The notes under the pieces are model-generated. The model saw only the letters and a list, made by a program, of their open reading frames with translations, did not search any database and had not been told where the DNA came from. A stretch of DNA of 64,000 nt from Trichostrongylus colubriformis (lineage: Eukaryota; Nematoda; Chromadorea; Rhabditida; Trichostrongylidae): contig OZ022260.1 in assembly GCA_963978905.1 (NCBI GenBank), positions 18,836,334-18,900,333 on the forward strand, in the 5' to 3' direction. Of the stretch, positions 1 through 10,417 are shown in pieces; within the stretch, counting starts at the first letter, position 1, and each line of letters opens with the position of its first letter. A program made the position numbers and the translations under genes.

Positions 1-83
1 GGATGAATGGTTCCAGGATTTGGCTGATTTCTCTGTGTCAGATAGACAGGAAGAATACATGCTAGAATGCAAAATATAGGTCT

Positions 84-136
84 CACGAAGCGATCTTACT
101 CTTAGCGACTACTAGGTATAGTAGGATCGCTTCGTG
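84..136. repeat. Short hairpin, 17-bp arms
   Basis: CACGAAGCGATCTTACT (84-100) pairs with AGTAGGATCGCTTCGTG (120-136) with one mismatch and a 19-nt centre. It is too short for a typical miRNA precursor. It could be a relic of an inverted-repeat element. From 137 to 1498 I see no supported gene or element. Confidence 0.7.
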
Positions 137-1498
137 GAATTTTTGATATGTTCAGTATTCACATTTGTATGGATACAGTATATTTGTCGGTATTCTGGTG
201 CTATACATTTCTTTGCCGGCGTACTCCAACTTTCGACATCCTTACACCTCTGTACCCCTACAGAAAAAGGTTTTTTCCCTGAGAGTATTTGCGTTTAACG
301 TCCGACTCCATCCATCTGCTTAATCAGTTCGTTCGGAAGGAACCTCTCACGATTAATTATCGGCAGAGTGGTGTCGGCGTATCCGAATCAATAACCTCAT
401 ACTTCCTGAAAAACACCTAAGGCTGTGCCTGTGCCCTTCCGCATCCCACGTTCTAATGCTGATTTCATAGCGTAAATACAGGTTTAATTCCTCGTTCACC
501 TCGTGCGTGGCTTATCCTTCCGTCTTCGGATTTTCTGTTTTGACGGTTTTTCGCGTTTTTCTCGTGACATTCCTCGTGTCATTGTTTTCTGCTAATCACT
601 GCACAGCTCTCAAACTGATTATTAACTCTTTCAGGCCCATAATGGCCGATCATCGCGGAAGGCCACCCAAATTGCCGCCGCGCTCAGGTGATTCTTTCAT
701 CATTTAAGAAAAAACCTCCAACTAATGATTTTGATTGGTCATCAGGTCTTCCTCATTCTTTTTTTTCCATTTTTAAAAGTTTTTCTGTGCTGCAGAGAAG
801 TCAAAGGTATCGGAAGCAGTTGAACATTATGCTTAAGGGCGAGTGCTGTAATGGTTGTTATGTCGCTCCCAGTAGTACGGCCCACTGCTTGAATCGTGGT
901 TCGACCCTATCCATCTCACGAGAGTATAAGTGAACTTTTGCATCGGCTGCCTGGAAGTTTGTAAATATTATGGAAGGAGTTGTGGAAAACTCTGAGATTC
1001 TTCTAGTTGTCAGCTTTTGCTATTGACACGGATGGAAAGGGGGAAATCGTGCTACGAGCGCCTCGTGTTCCAACATCAGAACCCTTGAATAGCTGTTCCA
1101 AATAGTGTCACAGGTTACAAGTTAGTTGAAAAGTTTTTGGTGATAATCAATCCCTTCTGTGGGATGCCGCGCATTCTAATCCCATTCGGAGTAGTGGTGG
1201 CAAGTGAATGCGATTCCGCCCAAACAATGACTTGCAGGCGCCAGCCGATGTTCAAGTCACTGCTTTACCCTCCAAGACAAGTCTTACAAGAGATTATCTT
1301 CCCCAGAAGGACAGAAAGCTTGGTTGTCGTGGACTGATACTAGTGCTGGATTTGATCACCGCACCATGAGAGAGGGAGTGTGTGCCACCTGTCACTACAC
1401 CACCTCTGCCCTTATAGTGGTGTATATCCAATTCTGTCGAAAGGCAAATGGGTAAAAATAAATTTCAGAGGTGTATAACCGCGATTTTTGCTTTTCAG

Positions 1499-1565
1499 AT
1501 TCGCAGTCGGACAGACCGACATGGACCGTAACGCGTAGAGAAAGGACGGAACTTTCGCCATTACG
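1499..1565 (+). CDS. Candidate small internal exon upstream of the giant exon
   Basis: A 67-bp segment is bounded by a CTTTTCAG acceptor ending at 1498 and a GTATGT donor at 1566. Only one frame is open: two bases completing a split codon, then SQSDRPTWTVTRRERTELSPL, then two bases (CG). Joined to the next candidate exon at 5997, which begins with a single G, the split codon becomes CGG (Arg) and the frame continues into RSTSPFQSRTV. The TWTVTRRERTEL text resembles the rhythm of TVTTTERVQIL in the next exon, which suggests the two belong together. Support comes only from splice signals, phase and composition; an exon this short could be a chance match. No upstream partner exon was found inside the window. 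Confidence 0.45.
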
Positions 1566-1677
1566 GTATGTGTGCTCCAGTATTTTTGCGGTTGCTATAG
1601 TCATTTTTGTGTGTACCCTTAAAAGAAAAAAGAGTAGTAGCGTGTGGGGTGCAACATCAACAACGAGATTGAATATA

Positions 1678-2178
1678 CAGTAGCGCTCAAAAGTATTCGG
1701 CCAAATGGTTATTCACTTGGGTGTTTCACCTGCAGCTTTTTTGCGACTGGACCGACCAGAGAGAAATTTTAGCATGTTGTACTTGGAGACACTACATACT
1801 AAATATATATTTTGGCGCTCAATGGTGTAAGTTACGTGGATAAACGCAATTTTTGTTTTTGGAGTGTCATCCCTATGCCGTCCCTCTGTGCCGCTGTAAC
1901 AAATCGTGGTCTTTCTGCAAAATATTGATGTTCTCTGAGGCTTGCTCGTTTTGTTTTTGTAAAGAAAGCCGTCTTTCTTGACCAAGCCTTTTACTTTTTT
2001 TCGGTGGTTTTGTAGTAAATTCTAGTAAAAAAACCATGAAAAGAGTCAAGCGGCGCTCAAGTTGAAGAAAATGTTGACAATAGGTTCAGGCACCACATAT
2101 TAAAATTTTGCCAAATTTGGTCAAGTAAAAAAAATTATGACAAAAAAGTGTTTGGCCGAAAACTTTTGAGCGCTACTG
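1678..2178. mobile_element. 501-bp MITE of the Tc1/mariner superfamily
   Basis: The ends are near-perfect inverted repeats. The left end reads CAGTAGCGCTCAAAAGTATT; the right end in reverse complement reads CAGTAGCGCTCAAAAGTTTT, and pairing continues into CGGCC. TA dinucleotides flank both sides (1676-1677 and 2179-2180), the target-site duplication expected of this superfamily. No transposase-like frame is present, so it is non-autonomous. The small open frame at 1713-1985 (-) is taken as chance. It lies within putative intron 1. Confidence 0.85.
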
Positions 2179-3024
2179 TAATAGGTTCAGATTCCGATTA
2201 TTACACTAGAGGATTATACCGTGGAATTGTAAAGAGGAAGCTGCAGAGGTTGCGGCGTTGACCAGTCGAACTCCTTCAGGGGGCTGTAAATTATCGGGAG
2301 TGATTACCAGATCACTCTGCCTTCCTCAAGAAAGCTTTCTCGATTGTGGTGGTATGACATGAAACAATTTCGGTTTCAATATTTGAAGGAACGTGCGCAG
2401 TCCGAATGACATGCAGAAATGACAAGAAATCACTAGGGATGCACTGTACACACTCTGCATGGGACGAGTGTATGGGTCTATGTATCATTTCTCTGACTAG
2501 AAAAGGCCTCCAGAGGAGTTAGTATTTGACCTGTTCAGTTCCCCGCGGATATAGAAGTTCGAAGGGTCAATGTCACACAATGTATTCCAAAATAATTTCA
2601 AAAGGCTTTCATGCCGCACTTTCTCTGCTTTCTCAGTCGCTATCCAGTTGGCCGTTCCATTTTGAGCGCCGCACGCTCGTTTGCCATTTTTTGCTTGTGC
2701 TACATACCCTTTTCTTCGGATAGGAATCTGGAAGTAACTTCGGAATCTATGTACTGCACCCCGTGCCATATGTCCAATGGATGTGAGCTAACATTAGGTT
2801 GTACAGTACGGTGGTTCGTTTTCTTATCCTTATGGTTTCGCCATATGGTTTCGATGGAGCTTCTTTTATTCTACAAAACCCTTTTGCTTGTTTTTGATCA
2901 TTGAGTGCTCAATATTCTCAAAGCTTAGAAACGGAATCCCCTGAAGGTAAAATCTCCATTTTTCTCGCTCATCATCGCGGTTTTATCAGACAGTCTCATT
3001 AAACTACAAACTTGAAGGAATCGT

Positions 3025-3431
3025 CCACGGACAATGAGTTTTTGTGTTACCCATACGTTTATGTTGTATTTGCCTAATGTGGGCCTCATGCAAAATTTCA
3101 CGCGAAAAAATGGGAATCTGGCTGAGATACAGCACCACAAAGTGCGGTCCCAGTGGGCGGGGCCTGAGAGAAAAGCTTCGTTCCGTCGTCCGCCGTGGTC
3201 GGAGACGCATTGTAGGAGCAGAAAGTTTCGTAAACAGTCCCACTCTCCGTTCCCAACGGCGGCGAACCACGGGACGAGGCTTTTACACTTAGGCCCCGCC
3301 CACTGGGACCGCACTTTGTGGTGCTGTATCTCAGCCAGATTCGCATTTTTTTGCGTGAAATTTTGCATGAGGCCCACATTAGGCAAATACAACATAAACG
3401 TATGGGTAACACAAAAACGCATTTTCCGTGG
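3025..3431. mobile_element. Foldback (large inverted-repeat) element
   Basis: The left arm, about 3025-3195, is the imperfect reverse complement of the right arm, about 3260-3431, with a 64-bp centre. The outer tips CCACGG and CCGTGG pair. The region with GTGGGCGGGGCCT and CAGATACAGCACCACAAAGT is nearly perfect, and pairing weakens toward the loop. Because of the palindrome, open frames of similar sequence appear on both strands (for example 3034-3594 + and 2925-3422 -); these are artefacts. It is probably a non-autonomous foldback or MITE-type element. No clear target-site duplication was found. Confidence 0.8.
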
Positions 3432-3439
3432 ATTAAAAG

Positions 3440-3561
3440 GAATGATGGGGCTTTTACTTGGAGGTCCCGCTCACCCAGCACCCAGCCAAGAATTTAGGGA
3501 GCTGTACTTTAATCGAATTTTCACTTTTTCGCGTGAGACTTTGCATGCGGCCCTCAGTATA
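3440..3561. repeat. Diverged foldback arm, left part, interrupted by the Tc1-like element
   Basis: This stretch resembles the right arm of the adjacent foldback, in the same orientation: GGCTTTTACTTGGAGGTCCC here against GGCTTTTACACTTAGGCCCC there, then CGCGTGAGACTTTGCATG against TGCGTGAAATTTTGCATG. The match stops at the TA where the Tc1-like element begins. It resumes after that element at 4481 with CAAATACAACATAAATATAT, which continues the arm sequence (CAAATACAACATAAACGTAT). The remaining part runs to about 4520. Confidence 0.75.
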
Positions 3562-3639
3562 CAGGGTGGGGCAAAATTACGGAAACTAAATTGATGCTAC
3601 CCAAAAACCTTATTTCAACTCGAACAAAAACATAATCAT

Positions 3640-3925
3640 TACCGATTTACTCTCCAGAAAAAAACTGAACAAACAGTACTACTTTTTTCTTGAAACCATC
3701 TCCATTTACTTCGATACAGGCTCGAAGACGCTCCAGAATCGCGTTGACTGTGGCGAGGAGATAGCCTTCGTCCAACTCATCCCATGCTTTCTCCAGCGCT
3801 GCCTTCGAGTGATCAAGGCCGGTATGGGGTTTTGAGCATGCCTTATGCTCGAGGACACTCCATACAGAGAACTCGAATGGGTTGAGGTCCGGTGAACTGG
3901 GAGACCATTCATCAAAAGTAATGAA
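3640..3925 (-). pseudogene. Tc1-family transposase, C-terminal part (broken)
   Basis: The minus-strand translation reads WSPSSPDLNPFEFSVWSVLE, then HKACSKPHTGLDHSKAALEK, then AWDELDEGYLLATVNAILER and LRACIEVNGDGFKKK. The SPDLNP(I/F)E segment carries the last acidic residue of the catalytic triad, and the LRACIE ending is common at the C terminus of this family. The first two catalytic acids lay in the deleted middle. A shifted shadow frame covers 3706-3915 and should not be annotated. Confidence 0.82.
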
Positions 3926-3929
3926 ATCT

Positions 3930-4399
3930 AGGAAAATTTCCTACAGCGTTGTTTTCTGTTCCTTTTGCTTTCGGCAGAAAGAAACTGTCCTTCTCCTTGC
4001 TTGTGTGCCTTCATTTTCCAAGTGATATTTCACAATCCTGCCCATTTGTCATGTGGAAATCGACATTTGTTCTGCCATCATCCGAAGCGACCGCACTGGC
4101 TTTCAACGCAGACGATCACGCACTCTATTGATGTTCGCCCTGATCGTGACAGAAGTCGGTCTTCCATGTCCTGGTCGGTCGGAAAGGTTTCCTAGTTGTG
4201 TAAACCTTGCGATTGTTTTCGATACAAGACTTCTTGATACCTTCAGACGACGGGAGATGTCAATCGCTCGGAGACCTTGAGGGTGCAGGTAGATGATGGA
4301 ATTCCGGTGAGGGGATGGCCTCGTCATTTTGAACCGAAGATGAAATTTTTTGTGCTGCTTAGTAGAGAGGGTTGCACTGAATCGATTAAGTACAAACAA
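3930..4399 (-). pseudogene. Tc1-family transposase, N-terminal DNA-binding part (broken)
   Basis: On the minus strand the frame reads, after an unrelated leader, through a helix-turn-helix of Tc1 type: RAIDISRRLKVSRSLVSKT, then IARFTQLGNLSDRPGHGRP, then VTIRANINRVRDRLR before a stop at about 4103. Beyond that stop the same frame continues with KPVRSLRMMAEQMSIST, a further stop, then QMGRIVKYHLENE. This is the second DNA-binding subdomain typical of the family. The GRP motif between the two subdomains is present. Several stops and the missing catalytic core make this a pseudogene. Confidence 0.8.
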
Positions 4400-5996
4400 A
4401 AGCTTCCCGAATGGGAAAAGCGCCTCAGAGGTCGAAGTTTCCGCGTCCGCGCCTTGTTTCCGTAATTTTGCCCCACCCTGTACAAATACAACATAAATAT
4501 ATGGGTAACAAGAAAACTAATTATTCCCCTCATATATTTCGACATGGAGCGGCAAAGGTCAGCTTAAAGAGCGTTCAAGCATAGAGGAGCAAGTGCCGAA
4601 AGTGCAGATTTTGTTTCCCGGATATTCCATTTCTGAGCTTCAAAAGCATCAAATAACTGAATGTTTCAAAACCTATATTGTAGGAGAAGAAAAAGAATGC
4701 AGTGAAAAAACGAGGATGAAGCAACGAACGAACTTATCGTACAACCCAATACGCTATCGATTACATGCCAAAATGAAAAATAGTTCTCCTTTGCGAGTTG
4801 ATGTCGTAGTTAGCTTTGTGGGGAAGAGGGCTGGCAAGCGTTGGCTGGGGTATCGGCCCAAATAGCCGAATCGCCATGAAAATTTTCTTTGCTCCTCTCT
4901 AAATCAATTATAATAAAATTGGTAACTGACTGGCTAATTATCAGATCGGTTAAATTACGCAGGTAAGAGCGTGGTAAAAAAATATTAGCCTTCTTCGGCA
5001 CTGTTGATGAGTGCAGCATCATTATCATCGTCCTGCAAATAGAGTGACCAATATGACAACGTTCACAGAATCCAATTTCTCAGTGTTTCTGTTTCGAACG
5101 CTAATTGTGTTTCGTGGGCGCGCTCCCTAGAGGAACTTCCAGAGCATAATGGCACAGAAGCTCTAATCGGCTCGGCACATGTTATCTTTGGTCAATTCAA
5201 AGACAGTTAAGCGATAAAACGGGTGCTCAGCAAGGCCGTAGATTTTAACATTGATGAAAGCTGCTGGGGTCCACAAAGCTGGCTTTCATGCGAATCTCGG
5301 TGAACGGCACCCTCTCAACTTCACAAGGACTTGTGGTGAGGGGAAGTGTGTAGAGCGTCCATAGAAAATGTCATTTGACTGAGTACCACCATTTTCATAG
5401 CTCAGCGTGGCTCCTGATGACAGTCAGTGATGCTGCGCTCAATGACAAGCCCCTTTCTCGGGCTTTTCGCCATTGCATTTTCCTTTCCTTTAGCTTCGCT
5501 CCATTCGGCACGTGGGTTCCGTTCTCAGTGGGCCACTTTATTATCGCTGGTAGTGCTTTTAATTGGAAACCAAGAGCATTTGATGGGTTAGTGTCTGCTG
5601 TTGACAGTTCATCCACAGGCCGGTCGAATATCAGTGCATCTCTTCACTTTTCTGAATATCTCGCGTGACTCACTGGCAGTTGACTAGCTCCAGCTAACCA
5701 ATCCTTCCCGATTGTAGCCACCAAACGCACATCGGCTTTCCATAATTCGAGCGCAATGGCTTTTTGTAACGGTTCCACATGGCCTTGTAATAACTCATGT
5801 AAAACTGTTTTCGTAAATTTCAGTGTCCACTGCATTGTATATTCAGACCTATGTTAACTACTGTTTTACGAGAATTACTCGCAGTCAATACGAATACATG
5901 TGTGTATAGACGCATCATTGTGTCAATATTTGTGTATGTGTACGATAGGATATCCCATGATTTTGGTGGATGAAGTCATGTGCTTCTGTGCTTCAG

Positions 5997-6165
5997 GTCA
6001 ACTTCTCCATTCCAATCGCGAACGGTGACGACTACCGAGAGGGTGCAGATTCTACAGATGCCCATCAGTCTCACCGAACAACAGATTGAACCCGCCCGTT
6101 TACTGGCATTGTCACCTCATGGCAATCCTACTCAGTCTGTTTCCTCCACGGTCACCACGATGGCA
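5997..6165 (+). CDS. Internal exon (Thr/Ser-rich) leading into the giant exon
   Basis: A 169-bp exon lies between a GCTTCAG acceptor (ending 5996) and a consensus GTAAGT donor at 6166. After one base that completes the split codon from the previous exon, it reads STSPFQSRTVTTTER, then VQILQMPISLTEQQIEPA, then RLLALSPHGNPTQSV, and ends STVTTMA on a complete codon (GCA). The giant exon at 10,903 starts on a complete codon, so the phases match. The text has coding character (alternating Thr clusters and a Gln/Glu-rich helix-like stretch), but no family domain is recognised. Thr-rich linkers of this sort occur between the folded domains and giant tails of some cytoskeletal adaptors; that comparison is inference. 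The other two frames do not stay open across the segment. Confidence 0.68.
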
Positions 6166-6872
6166 GTAAGTACCTTTTTTACTGCAATCTTTACTTTCTT
6201 TTCCCTCTGGTGATTTTGATGGTGATTTCCATTTTTTGTTGCTCATAGTTCTGCGACTACGGAACTTCTTTCACTTCCAAAAAGCTGAAACCATTCTAAG
6301 CTTTGTGATTCTATTAGGTTCCTACACTCTCTCGACTATCTAGCAATCCTGATTTCTACCAGATACCAGACAATTTCTCGTTAAGTTTCATGCGTATGCT
6401 ACATTCACCCTTCAGCACATTTGATGCGCATTTCTCTGATTTTACTTTGTATAAGACAGTTTTCTCGACTAGCCATAGCTCTCGTCTGCGTTATCCGAGT
6501 TACCTATCTCAGCGAATATCCATTTTGCAAAGGAGACGTTTCTGAAGCAATGAAGGACCCAGCAGTAGACCCGGTCCACCACTCAACCTCATTGTTATCA
6601 CTCAGAATTAATCCTTCACATGCCGCCTTAAGCCTTCCATATTTCACTCGAGGTTGTTCACTCTCTTTGAGAGCGATTTTCACGACTACCTCTATCAAAC
6701 AACGTCTCCCGAGACTAGGCAACGCGGTCGGCATCTACAAAGTATCAGTCCTTTGTGACTCGAAATTCGGGGCCTTGGGAGCTGAAGCCCACAAGTGCGC
6801 CCATGTCCACCACCTGAGACTAGGTGTATGCTATTTGGACTGAAAATTTGTGCGGCCACGTATGATGCGCGA

Positions 6873-7000
6873 CGCGATGGTGCGAGAAAACGGTGCCGCA
6901 TAAGTCGAGACCTAAAGCGATTACGCAAAGAATGACGGCTAAGGCATCTCGATCGCTCGAGGGCCCTCCCAATGTGGCACGCATAACTCGCACCATCGCG
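6873..7000. repeat. Spaced inverted repeat in intron 2
   Basis: CGCGATGGTGCGAG (6873-6886) and its exact reverse complement CTCGCACCATCGCG (6987-7000) are separated by 100 bp. Weaker pairing extends outward with one indel. It is unusually CpG-rich compared with its surroundings. This may be a small foldback element; no target duplication was identified. Confidence 0.6.
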
Positions 7001-7200
7001 ACTGACGCAACGTGAGTTTTCTGCTTTTTACATCACTGCCACATGTTGTTGTTTACCTTACGCACTGCAGCAGTGTGTCTGCGTCTCTAACGGTATGGCT
7101 AGAGCGCAGAGAAGCCATGGCGTCAGCCGAATCGGGTTCGAATTCTGCAGAGAAACGATTCTGTAAAGCAGATTCGTGTTTTTTTTTTCATTTTATATTA

Positions 7201-7243
7201 GCCTAAGCCTTGGAGAAAGGATTCCTTTTCCCTAGGCTTAGGC
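7201..7243. repeat. Tight hairpin with telomere-like hexamers
   Basis: GCCTAAGCCTTGGAGAAAGG (7201-7220) pairs at 17 of 20 positions with 7224-7243 (CCTTTTCCCTAGGCTTAGGC) around a 3-nt loop. The arms contain TTAGGC, the nematode telomeric hexamer, in opposite orientations. Only one to two units are present on each side, so this could be coincidence. Confidence 0.65.
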
Positions 7244-8232
7244 AAATGCGCGTAAGTTGTTGTTCAGTGTAGTGTAGCGAATTTTCCGGGATATACTAAT
7301 ACAAGAATAATCCAATCTTTTCTCAATTAGTTAGGTGTATATAGGCATAAAATAATCTTGAGAGTGCCCATAATCAGAAATTGGGCGCGCTCCCTGCTTT
7401 CGCTGCATGGCGTCGACGTTAACTGTACATTCGATTGAATGATCAGTTCCTCTTAAATTTTTCCTTACCCTTTCTATTCCGTACACTTTTTGACAGACGA
7501 TCATCTTTCCGATCTTTTTACCGAACATATTATTCCTGTTTTCTATATATTCATATTTATTAAACGCTTCGCCTATCTGCAACGAAATTTGGCACTAATG
7601 AAGAATAATCGTTGAGGACGGATAGAAATCAGGGTGGTTGGGAGATGGGACAAGAAGTAAGGAGCGCAGCTAGAGTAAAGAAGGAAGGATGGTAATTTGA
7701 AGCGGTCGGTTGAAATGTGATGTCGATTTCCTGTTAGGTTTCCAGACGTCTGTTTCTAGTACTTTTTTGTGTCTGTTAAACAATGCTGTAAACAGAGTAA
7801 CATAATTTTAGAAAGCAATTCACCCACGCTTAGCTTATAAATGGCAAACAGTACAGGTAGATATACCTCGGCAGATATACCTAGGCGGTTGGCCTCATAT
7901 ATCACAAGTCTTGGGTTGGGATGTTTGAGAGACATCTCCTATTGCTTTTTTTTCAAATACTCTCTGCACGTCTGAAAACACCTTCACATTCCTGCAAAAG
8001 TTACACATGTTCGAAATATGGAACTGATTTGCGAGATTCTGTCCTCCACACTTCTGTTTTCCTCTCCTCTTGCTTCTTTTACATTCGACGACAAAAGTGG
8101 TAAGGTAGCCAAATGCTGGAAACAGACATGTATTTTTCGCAATCTGTAACAATAAAATCGAGTAGAAGCGCATTCTGTGATATTCGTCGTGTCCTATTGA
8201 TATTCAAAGATGTGTAGAGGGAAAGAAGACGG

Positions 8233-8270
8233 GTCACTAGTCGGGAGTAGATTGCAGACGAACTAAAGGC
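8233..8270 (+). repeat. 38-bp dispersed repeat, copy 1
   Basis: It matches 8748-8785 at 34 of 38 positions in direct orientation, around the shared core AGATTGCAGACGAAC. Three of the four differences are C in copy 2 against T here. The origin is unknown; it may be a fragment of a dispersed element family. Confidence 0.6.
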
Positions 8271-8747
8271 TCATCACCCGCCAGTTAATAGAAATGATGA
8301 AGTTCGTTAATGTAATGAAAGAGGGATCCAATGTGTGGACAGAATTTCATGAATCAGTCCTCGTTTTGTATTAGCTCCAGGTAAGCGGATAGCTTTTAAA
8401 TTCTTTTTCGGAAAAAACTGTATTTTGTTCGTAGCACCATTTAGAAGATATAGATAGAGGATTTCCAATCATTGTGCAAAGATCTATCATGAAATATCCA
8501 CCCAAATATATATAGTATAAATTCACATGGTCAATTTGACTTGCTGCCTTCCCTTGTGAGCCTCCCCTATGTTGGGAGGCAGGAGGGCAGGTCTTAAAGA
8601 CACCGGGAGTCGTAAATTTGGCGGTTGGATGAATACTAAAGTAGGGGTGCCCAGCCGTGTAATATGTAGTAGAGGAAGAAGAAACGGCGAAAAACCCGAG
8701 AGATAGGATCTCGAAACCTCTCCCACCCCTCCCTCGGGCCTCTCTGC

Positions 8748-8785
8748 GTCACCAGCCGGGAGCAGATTGCAGACGAACGAAAGGC
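8748..8785 (+). repeat. 38-bp dispersed repeat, copy 2
   Basis: Direct partner of 8233-8270, 34 of 38 identical. It lies in a locally GC-richer stretch (about 8540-8990) that differs in composition from the AT-rich intron around it, which hints at inserted sequence. Confidence 0.6.
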
Positions 8786-9311
8786 CAAATTAGCCAGCCG
8801 AGAACGATGTCGCGATCTCGTCGTTAGCTCGCTCTGCTCATGAACCGCAGAAGAGCACGCCGTGCTGCGGGATCGATGATATGACCCCAAGCCGCATTTA
8901 TTCAGTGCGTGTTGTTCTGCTGTTCATCAGTCGAGCGAGATGCCGACAAGGGCGGGACATTTCGAGGCCGGATGATTTAGCCTGCGTATGGGAGGTGAAC
9001 TCTCACCGTGCGAGTGATCGCTGGGATAGGCGAAGCAAAATCCGTTGCAACAACCAGAAGAGGTGTGGAGATGGTGTATATCCTAGTGTACATAAAAGAG
9101 AAGAATGTAACAATAATACTGCACCAACGGGTGACATAGTTGCACAGGAATAAGTTTCTAGAGTATGACTATCGATCAGTATTAATCGAAACTATTGGTT
9201 TTTGTGCAAAGGGCCGAAAATGGGTTATGGATCCTTTTAGTGGATGAGTAAAACCACAAATGCGAAAACTAAATGATGATCAATCGAGAACGAGGCAATT
9301 TTCCATTTTTT

Positions 9312-9343
9312 GGGAGGGAGGGGGGGGGGGGGGTGGGGGCGGG
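9312..9343 (+). repeat. G-run
   Basis: A run of guanines, broken only by single A, T and C bases, contains more than four tracts of three or more G. It is therefore a possible G-quadruplex former on the plus strand of intron 2. Homopolymer length in an assembly is unreliable, so the exact size is uncertain. Confidence 0.7.
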
Positions 9344-9825
9344 AGTACAAAGTAGATAATGGATCTCCCCAATGGGTGAATAGTTACAGGGTTGAAGCCT
9401 TTCTAACATTATGAAGCCGTGGGCCATCAATCATTGATCAAAATTGCAGGTCTTCAGGCAGAGGACTTACAATGAGCGATCAAAATCAAGTATGCATAGC
9501 GTACACTGTTGCGCATATATCAGCAAAATACAGTGATGCAAGGCCCGATCATTACCGACCCATCCTCTTATAGATTTGGCTGTACCAAAAGCCTTGTAGG
9601 ATTTTTCCAAAAACATCAATAACTCTTATTTACTTCGAGACAGATCTAGGCGGTTCAGGAATATGGTTAGGTTTTCTAAGCTGTCTAGCAGAGTATATAT
9701 TGACACGCCAGATTCCGTAGGGAAGGCTACGATGCCCGTAGTCGATACCCTCCCAACATGCGGTGTCATCTACTGTGAGCGGTCTTGCGGCACCAAAGCG
9801 AAACTGAAGCTGCGACTCCATCAAC

Positions 9826-10417
9826 GCTGCATTGGACCAGGGGTGTGTGAGCGACGAGACCGTGCGCCGCTGGTTCATCTCCTCCAGCAACGGCGAGACA
9901 TGGAAGACAAACCACGCTCAGGACTGTGCTACTTCTGGGACGCAGGAGGAATGCTTTTTCACGAGGTGCTCTTACAAGGCGAGACAGTCACCGCTGCCGT
10001 ATACACCGGCCAGCTTCAGCAGCTCACCATCGGTCCAAAGAAAGCGCTGGAGAAAGTCCGCGATCACCCTCCTTCATAACGACGACCGCTTCCACGTCGC
10101 GATGAGCACCCAGACCAAGCTGCAGGAGCTCGGCTGGGATGTCCTGCCCCACCCGCCATACTCTCCAGACAATGCCCTTTCTGACTATCACCTTTTCCAT
10201 ACTTTGAAATCCGTTGTGGCCAAGAAATGATTCGTTGATTATGACTTGCTTGCAAAGGCGATCGCTAGCTTCTTCGACTCTCAGGGCCCAGAGTTCTGGG
10301 AGGAGGGAATCAACTATCTACCTACACGTGTGGTGGCAGAGTGTTGCCGACAACAATGGTGAATACGTTGTTGTTTATTTATCGTTTGTTGGAAGAAATA
10401 ATAATAAAGAGAGATAA
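9826..10417 (+). pseudogene. Mariner-family transposase fossil
   Basis: Pieces of a mariner transposase lie in order across frames. CVSDETVRRWF (from about 9844) is the end of the helix-turn-helix region. MEDKPRSG (about 9900) is the linker; after it the first part of the catalytic domain is missing. LCYFWDAGGMLFHEVLLQ and ETVTAAVYTGQLQQL follow, then LLHNDDRFHVA (degenerate form of HDNARPH) and LGWDVLPHPPYSPDNALSDY, which retains the last catalytic Asp, and HLFHTLKS. After an in-frame TGA at 10,228 the reading continues as FVDYDLLAKAIASFFDSQ and GPEFWEEGINYLPTR, then shifts frame to WWQSVADNNGEYVV. Stops, frameshifts and an internal deletion show that it is dead. Terminal repeats were not found. 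Confidence 0.8.

Larger units (their letters stand above)
3562..4480 (-). mobile_element. Internally deleted Tc1-like transposon
   Basis: The ends are perfect 25-bp inverted repeats (CAGGGTGGGGCAAAATTACG plus five more bases), at 3562-3586 and 4456-4480, flanked by TA at 3560-3561 and 4481-4482. At 919 bp it is shorter than a full Tc1-family element. It carries minus-strand remnants of both transposase ends and lacks the catalytic centre, so it is non-autonomous. It sits inside a diverged foldback arm, which dates it as the younger insertion. Confidence 0.9.
1566..5996 (+). other. Putative intron 1, carrying nested transposon fossils
   Basis: This is the interval between the GTATGT donor at 1566 and the GCTTCAG acceptor ending at 5996. 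It contains the 501-bp MITE (1678-2178), the foldback element (3025-3431) and the deleted Tc1-like element (3562-4480). Between 2179 and 3024, and from about 4520 to 5996, I see no gene I can name. Short minus-strand open frames at 2497-2769, 5395-5616 and 5644-5835 show no recognised motif. They could be eroded element fragments or chance. The intron call depends entirely on the two flanking exon calls. Confidence 0.4.

Noticed and set aside
2..79. Open frame at the very start of the window reading DEWFQDLADFSVSDRQEEYM and ending at TAG (77-79).
   Set aside because: It could be the tail of an upstream exon or an alternative terminal exon, but no convincing donor has the phase needed to join 1499. 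The length is too short to judge.
3034..3594. 186-codon plus-strand frame and the matching 165-codon minus-strand frame (2925-3422).
   Set aside because: Both lie in the foldback palindrome, which makes similar frames on both strands. No protein motif is visible.
6421..6843. 140-codon plus-strand open frame.
   Set aside because: No recognisable domain, no splice or start context, and a minus-strand frame of similar quality overlaps it. It lies inside putative intron 2.
6868..7011. CpG-rich open stretch (MTAKASRSLEGPPNVARI) ending at a GTGAGT donor-like site at 7012.
   Set aside because: No acceptor with a pyrimidine tract precedes it, and the phase left at 7011 does not join the giant exon at 10,903. 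It overlaps an inverted repeat, so it is more probably element-derived.
8341..8390. Good donor-like sequence (CTCCAG followed by GTAAGC at 8381).
   Set aside because: The only acceptor-like site nearby would define an exon of about 23 bp with a weak pyrimidine tract. There is no supporting coding text.
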